A stretch of 64,000 nucleotides of DNA, from assembly GCA_002428495.1 (NCBI GenBank), contig DIWR01000011.1, forward strand, positions 212,437 through 276,436. The letters run 5' to 3'. Below are positions 42,489 through 50,041 of this stretch, one piece after another. The DNA comes from Synergistaceae bacterium UBA6101 (GTDB lineage: Bacteria; Synergistota; Synergistia; Synergistales; Synergistaceae). The position numbers were made by a program, and so were the translations under genes. The notes beneath the pieces are model-generated. The model was given only the letters and a program-made list of their open reading frames with translations, did no database searches and was not told where the DNA came from. Every line of letters begins with the position of its first letter. Position 1 is the stretch's first letter.

Positions 42489-43530
42489 TATCTAATCTCT
42501 CTGACTCTTTCTTCATTACCTTTTCAGCTCCGCCCCAGCCCAGCAATTTTATCGCCACTGCTGTTCCGAGGGCGATCCCGGTGTATTCTGATATAAGTCT
42601 CCATGCGACTGCCATTACACCTGCAAGGTTCCATGGGACAAAAAGTCCAAATACCGCCGCGGCTCCTCCCTCGGCAGCACCGCTTCCTCCAAAGGTGGGC
42701 ACGAAGTACAGCAGGAAAAGGAGAAGGGATTCAGCAAGCATGCACTGCATATACTCCACGTGGAAGCCTGCAGCCATTATCAGGCACGGCATGATCGAAA
42801 GGTATACCCACAAATGGACAACGGCCGTCAGGACTGAAAGCATGAACCAGTATTTACCGGTCGACTGGAAGAGCCTGATATTGGTGCTGTAGTTGTCTAT
42901 CTCCCTGCTCGCCCAGCGGGCCGCCCCAAGCAGCAGGCGCGGCTTGAGGATGCCCATCCGCTTCATCTTTACAAGGAAACCGTTGCTCCATCTTTTTATC
43001 CAATGTGGCCTGGCGATGCTTACTGCGAGAAGGAAGGATGCGATCACGATAAATATCAGCACATAAACGACGAACCATTTAAGCATTGTATGTTTTTGAA
43101 TAAAATCAGCTTCTGATACTATCGAGAAAGGTATTATCAGCGAGAGAAGAAATATGATTTGAAGTGTCCTTACGAGGGTAATGGCAACTGATTTGCCTAC
43201 AGAGACCCCGTTCTTGTAAAGCAGGTATATCTGGAATGGGCCGCCGCCGCTCTGCATTGGTGTTATAGCGCTTCCAAAATAATTTATCCATACCACCGAT
43301 ATTGTCTGCCTAAAGGAAAGATACTCCCCTGCCGCCCTTGCAAGAAATATAAATTTGCATGCATCAAGACACCATCCCAACACCACAAGGAGCATGGCCA
43401 GGGAAAGAAGGACCGGGTTTGTATTTTCAAGTACATCGAATGTAGCTGAATCGATACTTAGAAAAAGAACACTGATTATCGATACTATGACGATGCAGAT
43501 AAATATCGTGAAACTCTTTCTTACTGTCAA
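42475..43530 (-). CDS. Lysylphosphatidylglycerol synthase TM-domain / flippase-like protein
   Basis: About 351 residues, eight or so membrane helices. Family motifs are FLARAAGEYLSFRQTISVVW, ITPMQSGGGPFQIYLLY, VGKSVAITLVRTLQI and VPTFGGSGAAEGGAAAVFG. The most likely start is TTG 43530, which has AAAGGAGG about 7 nt upstream; the upstream ATG has no RBS. The family (COG0392) moves lipids or lipid-linked sugars across the inner membrane. Confidence 0.85.
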   Translation of the reverse strand: MTVRKSFTIFICIVIVSIISVLFLSIDSATFDVLENTNPVLLSLAMLLVVLGWCLDACKFIFLARAAGEYLSFRQTISVVWINYFGSAITPMQSGGGPFQIYLLYKNGVSVGKSVAITLVRTLQIIFLLSLIIPFSIVSEADFIQKHTMLKWFVVYVLIFIVIASFLLAVSIARPHWIKRWSNGFLVKMKRMGILKPRLLLGAARWASREIDNYSTNIRLFQSTGKYWFMLSVLTAVVHLWVYLSIMPCLIMAAGFHVEYMQCMLAESLLLFLLYFVPTFGGSGAAEGGAAAVFGLFVPWNLAGVMAVAWRLISEYTGIALGTAVAIKLLGWGGAEKVMKKESERLDNVDK

Positions 43531-43637
43531 AATCCATCCTCCTTTGAGAACAACGGATGAGGGATGGGGAATGCACAACAAAAATGTTTAGAGGATACTA
43601 CCACAAGTAAACTTCTTTGTCCTGTACCATAATACAT

Positions 43638-44315
43638 TCAATTCATCTTAGCGGGGGTGAAAAAATCTTCAGGAATAAGGGGCAGCCCCTCCCGCCATGC
43701 AAAAGCAGCAGCTTTTGTACGGTCGCTGAGATCCAATTTTTTAAGGATATGGCTGACATGGTTTTTTACAGTCTTTTCCGAAAGGAAGATCCTTTCGGAT
43801 ATCTCTTTGTTTGTCAGTCCATGTGAAACCCAGTAAAGGACTTCTCTCTCCCGTTGAGTTATGTACTCCAGTGGGTCATCGCTCACAGGTCCGTCTGAAA
43901 AAGGTTTTTTCAAATATTCAATAACTTCGGAGCTTATGTATCGCTCTCCCCTGATAATACTGCGAAGCGCTGTAAGAAACTCCGCAATGTCGCAGCTCTG
44001 TCTGACTGCACCCACAGAATCCATACCGCTCAAAAGTGAGAGCATGTCCGCGCTTCCATCCCTTATCAGAAACAGAAACCTTATGCCTCTGACGCTGCGC
44101 CTGATCTCCTTTGCAGCTTCCACTATCGTAAGGTCGGGGAGGATCTCGCCTATCACTGCAATATCCGGCTGAAGATCAATGCAGTTCCTCAGTGCATCCA
44201 CACCACTGCTGGCTCCCGACATTAATACAATTTCAGGTTCCTTTTCGAGAACCATCTTAAGCGCATCGACAAAAAGATTGCTGCCGTCAGCCAGAACAAT
44301 TTTGATCTTTTTCAT
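43638..44315 (-). CDS. LuxR/NarL-type response regulator with non-canonical receiver
   Basis: A 225-residue protein. The receiver domain is residues 1-120 and the LuxR HTH about 155-215 (ITQREREVLYWVSHGLTNKE, SEKTVKNHVSHILKKLDLSD). The receiver lacks key residues. The acidic pair is D10-G11 instead of two acids. The phospho-acceptor position in DIAVIGEILPD is Gly56 where the family has Asp. Phosphorylation at the usual site is therefore not possible. No histidine kinase gene is nearby. Start ATG 44315 has GGAG upstream; the frame is open further up. Confidence 0.88.
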   Translation of the reverse strand: MKKIKIVLADGSNLFVDALKMVLEKEPEIVLMSGASSGVDALRNCIDLQPDIAVIGEILPDLTIVEAAKEIRRSVRGIRFLFLIRDGSADMLSLLSGMDSVGAVRQSCDIAEFLTALRSIIRGERYISSEVIEYLKKPFSDGPVSDDPLEYITQREREVLYWVSHGLTNKEISERIFLSEKTVKNHVSHILKKLDLSDRTKAAAFAWREGLPLIPEDFFTPAKMN

Positions 44316-44381
44316 AAAAACCTGCTCCATCTGTGATAGGATAAGCTGCATACTTACAAGATATCCAGGGAGGTATCCCCT

Positions 44382-45119
44382 CTGAAAGAAGATTTTACAG
44401 AAAAATACCCCATATCGCAAAAGATCATGCGCTTTGTCGGTGAAGCCATCCGTGATTATAGCATGATAGTACCAGGAGACAGAATAATGATAGGCCTTTC
44501 AGGCGGCAAAGACAGCCTGATCCTCTCTCTTGCACTTGCTGTGCTCCGCCGCAGAAGCCCGGTAAAATTCGGCCTCACTGCATGTATTATCGATCAGACG
44601 GGCGGCACGATGGACACATCTTTGCTTGAAAAGTTCATGGCTGAGCTGGATATTCCGCTAAGCATTTTTGATCACCCGACATACAGCATTATGGAGGAGA
44701 GGGATGAAAGATCTCCCTGCAGTCTCTGTGCGAACCTACGAAGGGGAATTCTTGCCGCCCAGGCAAAGGAAGCCGGAACAAACGTTCTTGCGCTCGGGCA
44801 CCATAAGGATGATGCTGTAGAGACAGTCCTGCTCAATCTTTTCTATGGAGGAAGGTTCAAGTGTTATCAGCCTAATATGTTCATGACCAGGACCGAGGTA
44901 AAGGTCATCAGGCCGCTTATCTACATCGAGGAAAGAAGGATAGCACTCGAAGCAGCGCGACTCGATCTCCCGGTAACAAGCGCATGCTGCCCTTACAGCG
45001 AAAAGTCAAAACGGCTGTCTGCCAAAAAGATCCTCGAAGAGATGGAGAAAGAGATCCCTGAAATAAAAAGCAACGTGATCCATGCACTAAAAAACGTGCT
45101 GGAAAGCGATGTCTGGTAA
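44382..45119 (+). CDS. TtcA-like PP-loop tRNA thiolation protein
   Basis: About 245 residues. The PP-loop is GLSGGKDSLILSLALAV; other TtcA-family motifs are CSLCANLRRGIL, LALGHHKDDAVETVLLN and a late cysteine pair (TSACCPYSEKSK). Members sulfurate C32 of tRNA or related positions using an iron-sulfur cluster. The first ATG is 44427, but family similarity (KIMRFVGEAIRDYSMIVPGD) begins earlier and AGGGAGG sits 8 nt before an in-frame CTG at 44382. I therefore list CTG as the probable start. Confidence 0.82.
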   Translation: MKEDFTEKYPISQKIMRFVGEAIRDYSMIVPGDRIMIGLSGGKDSLILSLALAVLRRRSPVKFGLTACIIDQTGGTMDTSLLEKFMAELDIPLSIFDHPTYSIMEERDERSPCSLCANLRRGILAAQAKEAGTNVLALGHHKDDAVETVLLNLFYGGRFKCYQPNMFMTRTEVKVIRPLIYIEERRIALEAARLDLPVTSACCPYSEKSKRLSAKKILEEMEKEIPEIKSNVIHALKNVLESDVW

Positions 45120-45148
45120 ATTCGTAAAATATACGGCTGACGGGGATA

Positions 45149-46063
45149 CTATTTTCTTGCCAACCCTTTCATCTCTTCAAGCCTTGAACAGCCGTACTGA
45201 CTGACATACCTTTCAAGGCCTTCGCTTATTTCTTTTCCCACGCCAAGGTTTCTGAAGAAAGCCGTACCGACTTCAACGGCGGACGCACCCGCAAGGATCA
45301 TTGCAGCACAGTCTGATGCAGAAGAAACTCCCCCGCATCCTATAACCGGTATACTGACAGCTCCGCAGACCTGCCAGACGAGACGAAGGGCAAGGGGGAA
45401 TATTGCCGGACCTGAGAGACCGGCAACTACCCGGTCAAAGGCCGGTTTTGCCTTTTGCATGTCCATACCCATACCAAGCCATGTGTTTGCGGCAACTATG
45501 GCATCGGCACCCTCTGCTTCTATCGCTCGTGCAACATCTTCAGGGCAGGGCGTCTGGGGAGTCATCTTCACCCAAAGATCGCCTTTCCATGACTTTCTGG
45601 CAGCACGGACGGCTTTTGCCGCGCTTGATGGGTCTACCCCCCATGCCATCCCGTCCCCGTCAACGTTGGGACATGAGATATTCAGCTCGGCAGCAGCGAG
45701 AGCACCGGTATCCTGAAGTATCCTTAGCGTTTCTGAAGTCTCTTCTGCGCTTTCCATGACCACATTGGCAATTACAGGGACCGGACAGTCCTTCGTCATC
45801 TGCAGATATTTTTCAACAAAACCGATTGCTCCGACGTTCTGAAGCCCTATGCTGTTCAGAACTCCGGCCGGTGTCTCCCATAGCCTTATTCCTTTATTGC
45901 CGCATCTGGGGCTTAGGCTGATGGCCTTTGTACAGATCGCGCCGATCCCCGCAAGCCTTTCAGCCTTCCAGAAATCCTCTTCATACGGCCAGACACCGGA
46001 TGCAGGGATAACAGGCCATTTAAGATCTATCTTTCCAACTTTCATCATCATGTCAATTCCCAT
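45149..46063 (-). CDS. pyrD: Dihydroorotate dehydrogenase B, catalytic subunit
   Basis: A 304-residue FMN enzyme of pyrimidine synthesis. Motifs are VIPASGVWPYEEDF, NSIGLQNVGAIGFVEKYL, ELNISCPNVDGDG (containing the class-1B active-site Cys) and GCGGVSSASDCAAMILAGAS. Start ATG 46063 follows GAGGTGAC and overlaps the pyrK end by 11 nt, so the two subunits are co-translated. The enzyme passes electrons to NAD via PyrK. Confidence 0.95.
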   Translation of the reverse strand: MGIDMMMKVGKIDLKWPVIPASGVWPYEEDFWKAERLAGIGAICTKAISLSPRCGNKGIRLWETPAGVLNSIGLQNVGAIGFVEKYLQMTKDCPVPVIANVVMESAEETSETLRILQDTGALAAAELNISCPNVDGDGMAWGVDPSSAAKAVRAARKSWKGDLWVKMTPQTPCPEDVARAIEAEGADAIVAANTWLGMGMDMQKAKPAFDRVVAGLSGPAIFPLALRLVWQVCGAVSIPVIGCGGVSSASDCAAMILAGASAVEVGTAFFRNLGVGKEISEGLERYVSQYGCSRLEEMKGLARK

Positions 46064-46844
46064 AGTCTGTCACCTCATCGGCCCTGAAGAGAGACTGGTC
46101 GGCGCAAAGCCTCTTTTGTCCGTTCACTGTCTCTACGACACAGCCCATGCAGCCTCCGTAGCCGCACGCCATCCTCTTGTCCAGCGAAAAATAGAGCTTT
46201 TCAGTTTCATCTTCGTAGTGCTTTTTTAGGGCCTTCAAAAACCCCGGAGGACCGCAGGACCATATCTTCTCACTTTCTCCAAGTCCTTTGGGCAAGACTT
46301 TGAACATGCTGTTTCCTTCTCCAAAAGTGCCGTCATCTGTGAAAATGCGAACCTTTGGAATGAGTTCGGATATGCGGGCAGCATACTTTTCATAACCGCA
46401 TCCAGGGATCCCAAGGAATATATCTGCAACTTTTTCAGGATATTTCTTTGCAAAATAGAGGAAGGTGGCAATGCCTGCTCCTCCCGCGGCAATGTTTATT
46501 TTTCCGTCGACAGAGGGCAACGGGACTCCGAATGGCCCCCTCAGCCTTACTTCGCTTCCGGGAGACATCCTAAGCATCATCTCTGTCCCTCTTCCTATCA
46601 CCATGTAACAGACAGACAATTCGCCCTTTATGACATCAACGTCAGCAACTGCGAAAGGCCTCCCCAGCAGGGGATCATTGCTGGCTGAGGGGAATACCAT
46701 CACGCATGTTCCAGGCAAGATCCGTTCCGCCAGTTCCCTGCATCTGACTGTGAGCCAGCCTATTTTGTCCGAGAGCGCTTCGGATGATACAACGATACAC
46801 TTAAAATCATCTATTTTATTGGTATGGCTGCAAGTATCAGACAT
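46053..46844 (-). CDS. pyrK: Dihydroorotate dehydrogenase B, electron transfer subunit
   Basis: A 263-residue FAD and [2Fe-2S] protein. FAD-binding motif is LLGRPFAVADVD, the NAD-binding region begins INIAAGGAGIATFLYFAKKY, and the C-terminal cluster ligands are in MACGYGGCMGCVVETVNGQ with a last Cys in KRLCADQ. It forms the heterotetramer with PyrD. First gene of the pair. Confidence 0.95.
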   Translation of the reverse strand: MSDTCSHTNKIDDFKCIVVSSEALSDKIGWLTVRCRELAERILPGTCVMVFPSASNDPLLGRPFAVADVDVIKGELSVCYMVIGRGTEMMLRMSPGSEVRLRGPFGVPLPSVDGKINIAAGGAGIATFLYFAKKYPEKVADIFLGIPGCGYEKYAARISELIPKVRIFTDDGTFGEGNSMFKVLPKGLGESEKIWSCGPPGFLKALKKHYEDETEKLYFSLDKRMACGYGGCMGCVVETVNGQKRLCADQSLFRADEVTDYGN

Positions 46845-46943
46845 TCACTTTCCCCCGTAAAAACAAAGATCGTCTATCTGTGAACATAAAAAAATAAAAC
46901 CTCGTCAATTCTAACATTCGAGGCCTCAATACGCCATCTTGCC

Positions 46944-46973
46944 TTGCCCCTGAAAGTTGATTCGGGTTATAAT
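46944..46973 (+). promoter_or_regulatory. Probable promoter of the encapsulin operon
   Basis: TTGCCC (46944-46949), 18-nt spacer, TATAAT (46968-46973). It lies in the divergent gap between pyrK and the encapsulated ferritin gene. Confidence 0.5.
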
Positions 46974-47034
46974 CACTGCTGATAAGAGTTAACAAATATT
47001 TTAATTCATTTATAAAATGAAAGGGGTAATATGA

Positions 47035-47379
47035 ATGGCATACTCAGAACCTTACGACAAGATGGACAGCAAGACCCTCGACATTTCAAAAGCAATTACC
47101 AGCCTTCGCGAAGAGCTTGAAGCAGTAGACTGGTACAATCAAAGAGTCGTCACAGCAACAGACGAAGAACTCAAACGCATAATGGCGCATAACAGGGATG
47201 AAGAAAAAGAACATGCAGCCATGCTGATAGAGTGGATCCGCCGCAACATGGACGAATGGGATAAGGAACTGAAAGACTATCTGTTTACTTCAGCTCCCCT
47301 GGGCGAACACGAGGAAGCAGCAGGCGGAGAACATACATCTGAAAGCAGCCTTCCCAACCTTGGGATAGGAAAACTTTAA
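47035..47379 (+). CDS. Encapsulated ferritin-like cargo protein (EncFtn)
   Basis: A 114-residue two-helix ferritin-like protein. The di-iron residues fall in EELEAVDWYNQRV and DEEKEHAAMLIEWIRR (ExxH), as in EncFtn, which forms an annular decamer and oxidises iron inside the nanocompartment. The tail is a flexible linker rich in Glu, Gly and Ser followed by LPNLGIGKL, a good encapsulation peptide that docks in the shell. RBS AAAGGGG. The shell gene is 28 nt downstream. Confidence 0.93.
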   Translation: MAYSEPYDKMDSKTLDISKAITSLREELEAVDWYNQRVVTATDEELKRIMAHNRDEEKEHAAMLIEWIRRNMDEWDKELKDYLFTSAPLGEHEEAAGGEHTSESSLPNLGIGKL

Positions 47380-47407
47380 GACTTATACACTAAAGGGGGA
47401 TAAAAAG

Positions 47408-48217
47408 ATGGATATTCTTAAAAGATCATTGGCACCAATTTTCCCGGCTGCATGGGATGAGATCGACGAACAGGCAACAACAGTACTCAAGGGAGTAATT
47501 GCAGGAAGAAAGGTCGTCGACGTCAAGGGGCCGCTCGGATGGAACACCGACGCTGTCTCTGAAGGCACACTTTCACTTGTGGAAGAGTCTCCGGTCGAAG
47601 ACGTAAGCTACGGCATCCGTGAATCACTTCCCCTCGTGGAACTCAGAGTGCCATTTACTATGTCGATGTGGGATCTTGATGACATAAGCAGGAATTCAAA
47701 GACGGTTGATTTTACTCCTGTCATCGAAGCCGCCCGCAAAGCAGCTCTCTTTGAAGATACAGCAGTATTCCAGGGGCTTGAAGAAGCAGGCATACTCGGC
47801 CTGGAGCTTGAAGCCGACAATGAACCTGTAGAGATCAAGCTTGATGACGAATCGATCCTTGAAGCTGTCGTGGAAGCAATGCTGACCCTTGCCAACCGTT
47901 CCATGGAAGGCCCATACGCATTGGTCTGCTCACTCCCGCTCTGGACAAAGATCAAGACATCGGCCAAAGGCTACCCCCTCCTCAAGAGGGTCAAAGATGC
48001 TCTCGGAGACGACTGCCGTATAGTTCTTTCGCCTCAGTACGAAACATCGATGCTTGTATCGATGAAAGAGGGCAACAGCGAACTGATAATCGGGCAGGAC
48101 TTCTCCATCGGCTACCAGTCACACACGAACACAGAAGTCAACTTCTACATCACAGAGACCTTCACCTTCAGGGTGCTGGCCCCAGAGTCGATCGTACCCT
48201 TCAAAATAGCCGAATAA
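47408..48217 (+). CDS. Encapsulin shell protein
   Basis: A 269-residue HK97-fold protein of family 1 encapsulins. Typical blocks are LAPIFPAAWDEIDEQAT, GRKVVDVKGPLGWNTDAVSEG, EDVSYGIRESLPLVELRVPF, VFQGLEEAGI and a C-terminal FSIGYQSHTNTEVNFY. It should form an icosahedral shell that stores mineralised iron from EncFtn. RBS GGGGG lies 7 nt ahead. The two-gene operon ends at the hairpin 48252-48288. Confidence 0.96.
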   Translation: MDILKRSLAPIFPAAWDEIDEQATTVLKGVIAGRKVVDVKGPLGWNTDAVSEGTLSLVEESPVEDVSYGIRESLPLVELRVPFTMSMWDLDDISRNSKTVDFTPVIEAARKAALFEDTAVFQGLEEAGILGLELEADNEPVEIKLDDESILEAVVEAMLTLANRSMEGPYALVCSLPLWTKIKTSAKGYPLLKRVKDALGDDCRIVLSPQYETSMLVSMKEGNSELIIGQDFSIGYQSHTNTEVNFYITETFTFRVLAPESIVPFKIAE

Positions 48218-48251
48218 GCAAAGTTCTTTAAAGCGACTTAAAAAACATAAA

Positions 48252-48288
48252 AAAGTCAGTGGGGAAGAAGTTGATCCCCACTGACTTT
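48252..48288 (+). terminator. Terminator of the encapsulin operon
   Basis: A 14-bp perfect stem (AAAGTCAGTGGGGA / TCCCCACTGACTTT) with a 9-nt loop ends in a T-rich stretch. Confidence 0.92.
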
Positions 48289-48299
48289 TATTGCAATGA

Positions 48300-48928
48300 A
48301 TTATTCTTTACGCTCCGTTGACCTCTGATCGTCTTCCCGGTATGCCTTCGATCAGGTAGGAGCTGTTCCTCGAATGAGGGACATTTCAAATCGAGCTATT
48401 CGTATTCATTTGCAAATTATTGTCTTGACATTGGGGGGCAATTTACGGGACCGAAGGCTGCGTTTCGTATGGTCTGTCCAGCCACTCCGGTAAGGGGCTG
48501 AACGTAAAGAGATTCAGTCTTAACATCGCACTCATTACGGAGAAGGAACATTCCATTTTTGAGAGATGGTAAAGCCATCTTATTAGTTGCAGCATAAGGG
48601 CCCGTTTGTTATTTACCTGAGCGAATCAGCTCTTAGCAGATGAGAAAAGATCATCGCCACCAATTGGACCTTTTGTTAACCATTATTGCGATAATAAGAT
48701 ATAATAGTTTATGAAAATATAAAACTATCACCAATCAAAACTTATCAATAAAAAGCATTTTACAACATGAAAATAAATTCCTATTAAAGGAACCATATAA
48801 AAAACAAACTCCCATTTGAAAAATAGTCTTCAGAATAATTTACGATTGATTGTTTCAAGCTTGGGCTCTTATTAATTTTGACTTGAAATTTTTTGAAATC
48901 AATAAAGTTAATAATTGGAGATAGATTG
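48300..48928. other. Intergenic stretch without a recognised gene
   Basis: About 600 bp between the encapsulin terminator and the CRISPR-Cas region. I see no gene of known family. A 27-codon minus-strand frame (48443-48526, reading LNLFTFSPLPEWLDRPYET) is too short to support. A TATAAT at 48700-48705 may belong to a promoter reading toward cas. Base composition becomes AT-rich after 48660, which marks the left edge of the cas region. Confidence 0.4.
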
Positions 48929-49144
48929 ATGTCAAATACCATGTTTAAACACTTTATTACGAATCGTTCCAGTGAAAGTAGCCTATCAAAAATCATTTCC
49001 GCCATTATGCCCAAAACTTCTTTGTTGGATACTCTTGTTGATTCTTTCAATCTTTCAGGTATCAAAGAAATTTATCAGGAAATTTTCAACAAACAAATGC
49101 GTGCGCTTGTTGGACTTGATCTTGATAAAGAAATCCAAAATTAA
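48929..49144 (+). CDS. Unrecognised small open reading frame upstream of cas5
   Basis: A 71-residue frame starting at ATG 48929, with TTGGAG about 9 nt ahead. The sequence (FKHFITNRSSESSLSKIISA, PKTSLLDTLVDSFNLSG) is not one I know. After its TAA the same frame stays open as FALDLRTKKQNSSLQQ and runs without a break into cas5. It may be an older, longer gene split by a nonsense mutation, or a leader ORF of the cas operon. It could also be non-coding. Confidence 0.35.
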   Translation: MSNTMFKHFITNRSSESSLSKIISAIMPKTSLLDTLVDSFNLSGIKEIYQEIFNKQMRALVGLDLDKEIQN

Positions 49145-49336
49145 TTATTTGCACTCGATTTGCGCACAAAAAAGCAAAACAGTTCCTTGCAGCAGCGTTC
49201 AGATTTCAACGAAGTTCTTGTTGATCTTTTTAATACAACTAACTATTTTGAAAATAAAGATACTAAGAAGCGTTCAAAATTTATTACGGAAAGAAGAAAC
49301 ATTGGTCTGCTTGATTTGAATGAAAGGAGGATTTTT

Positions 49337-50041
49337 ATGGTGCGATTGTCTTATCCCATTGAAATGGAGATAGCCGGCAATACCGCAATGTGGACAAGAC
49401 CGGATACCGGTGACTGTCCGGTCAGCTATCCAGCCCCAACATATTCTGCGGCCAAGGCAATATTTGAATCAGTATTATGGGGGCCGGATGTTGAAATAAT
49501 CCCCACAAAAGTGGAGTTGTGTGCGCCTATCCAATACCACTCTTATTGCACAAACTATGGAGGCCCTTTGCGTAATCCTAAATCGATTAAAGAGGGAAAT
49601 AATTATCAGTTGTATGCCACCGTGTTAATTGATGTCTGTTATAGACTGTACGCAGAAGTTGTCCCAAATAAAGAAAAAAACAGATTGCCGGAAAGTGCTG
49701 TGCAATGGGATAAAAAAACGACCTCACCTGGTCATGCTTATCAAAGCATTTTTGAAAGACGACTCAAACGAGGTCAGTGCTATTCCATTCCGGCATTAGG
49801 ATGGAAAGAGTTCACCCCCTCTTATTTTGGCCGATTTCGTGACTCAACACAGTTGCTGTCTGATTTGCCGCCCGTTTTCATACCGTCTATGTTAAGACTG
49901 GTCTTTTCCAAAGGATATACCCCTCTGGACTCCTATTTAAAAAAGGATTTTTCTCCGGTTTCCTATGTATATGACAATGATCTCGTCATTCAAAACGGTG
50001 TGCTGGAGTATCCGCAAAGGGATGGAAGCTATGCTAAATGA
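49337..50041 (+). CDS. cas5: Cas5 (type I-C, Cas5d-like)
   Basis: A 234-residue RAMP protein that, in type I-C, both cuts the pre-crRNA and caps the 5' handle in Cascade, because no cas6 is present. Family features: SYPIEMEIAGNTAMWTRPD, CPVSYPAPTYSAAKAIFESV, LCAPIQYHSYCTNYGG and a glycine/aromatic C-terminal region (QCYSIPALGWKEFTPSYFG). I choose ATG 49337 because AAAGGAGG lies 6 nt upstream. The frame is open upstream to 49160, but that sequence is unrelated to Cas5. Confidence 0.85.
   Translation: MVRLSYPIEMEIAGNTAMWTRPDTGDCPVSYPAPTYSAAKAIFESVLWGPDVEIIPTKVELCAPIQYHSYCTNYGGPLRNPKSIKEGNNYQLYATVLIDVCYRLYAEVVPNKEKNRLPESAVQWDKKTTSPGHAYQSIFERRLKRGQCYSIPALGWKEFTPSYFGRFRDSTQLLSDLPPVFIPSMLRLVFSKGYTPLDSYLKKDFSPVSYVYDNDLVIQNGVLEYPQRDGSYAK

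Noticed and set aside
48443..48526. Short minus-strand frame in the gap after the encapsulin operon
   Set aside because: 27 codons only, no RBS seen and no neighbour that would need it; left as intergenic.
48420..48640. Structured RNA such as tmRNA, 6S or RNase P RNA in the gap before the cas genes
   Set aside because: None of the conserved motifs of those RNAs that I know could be found.
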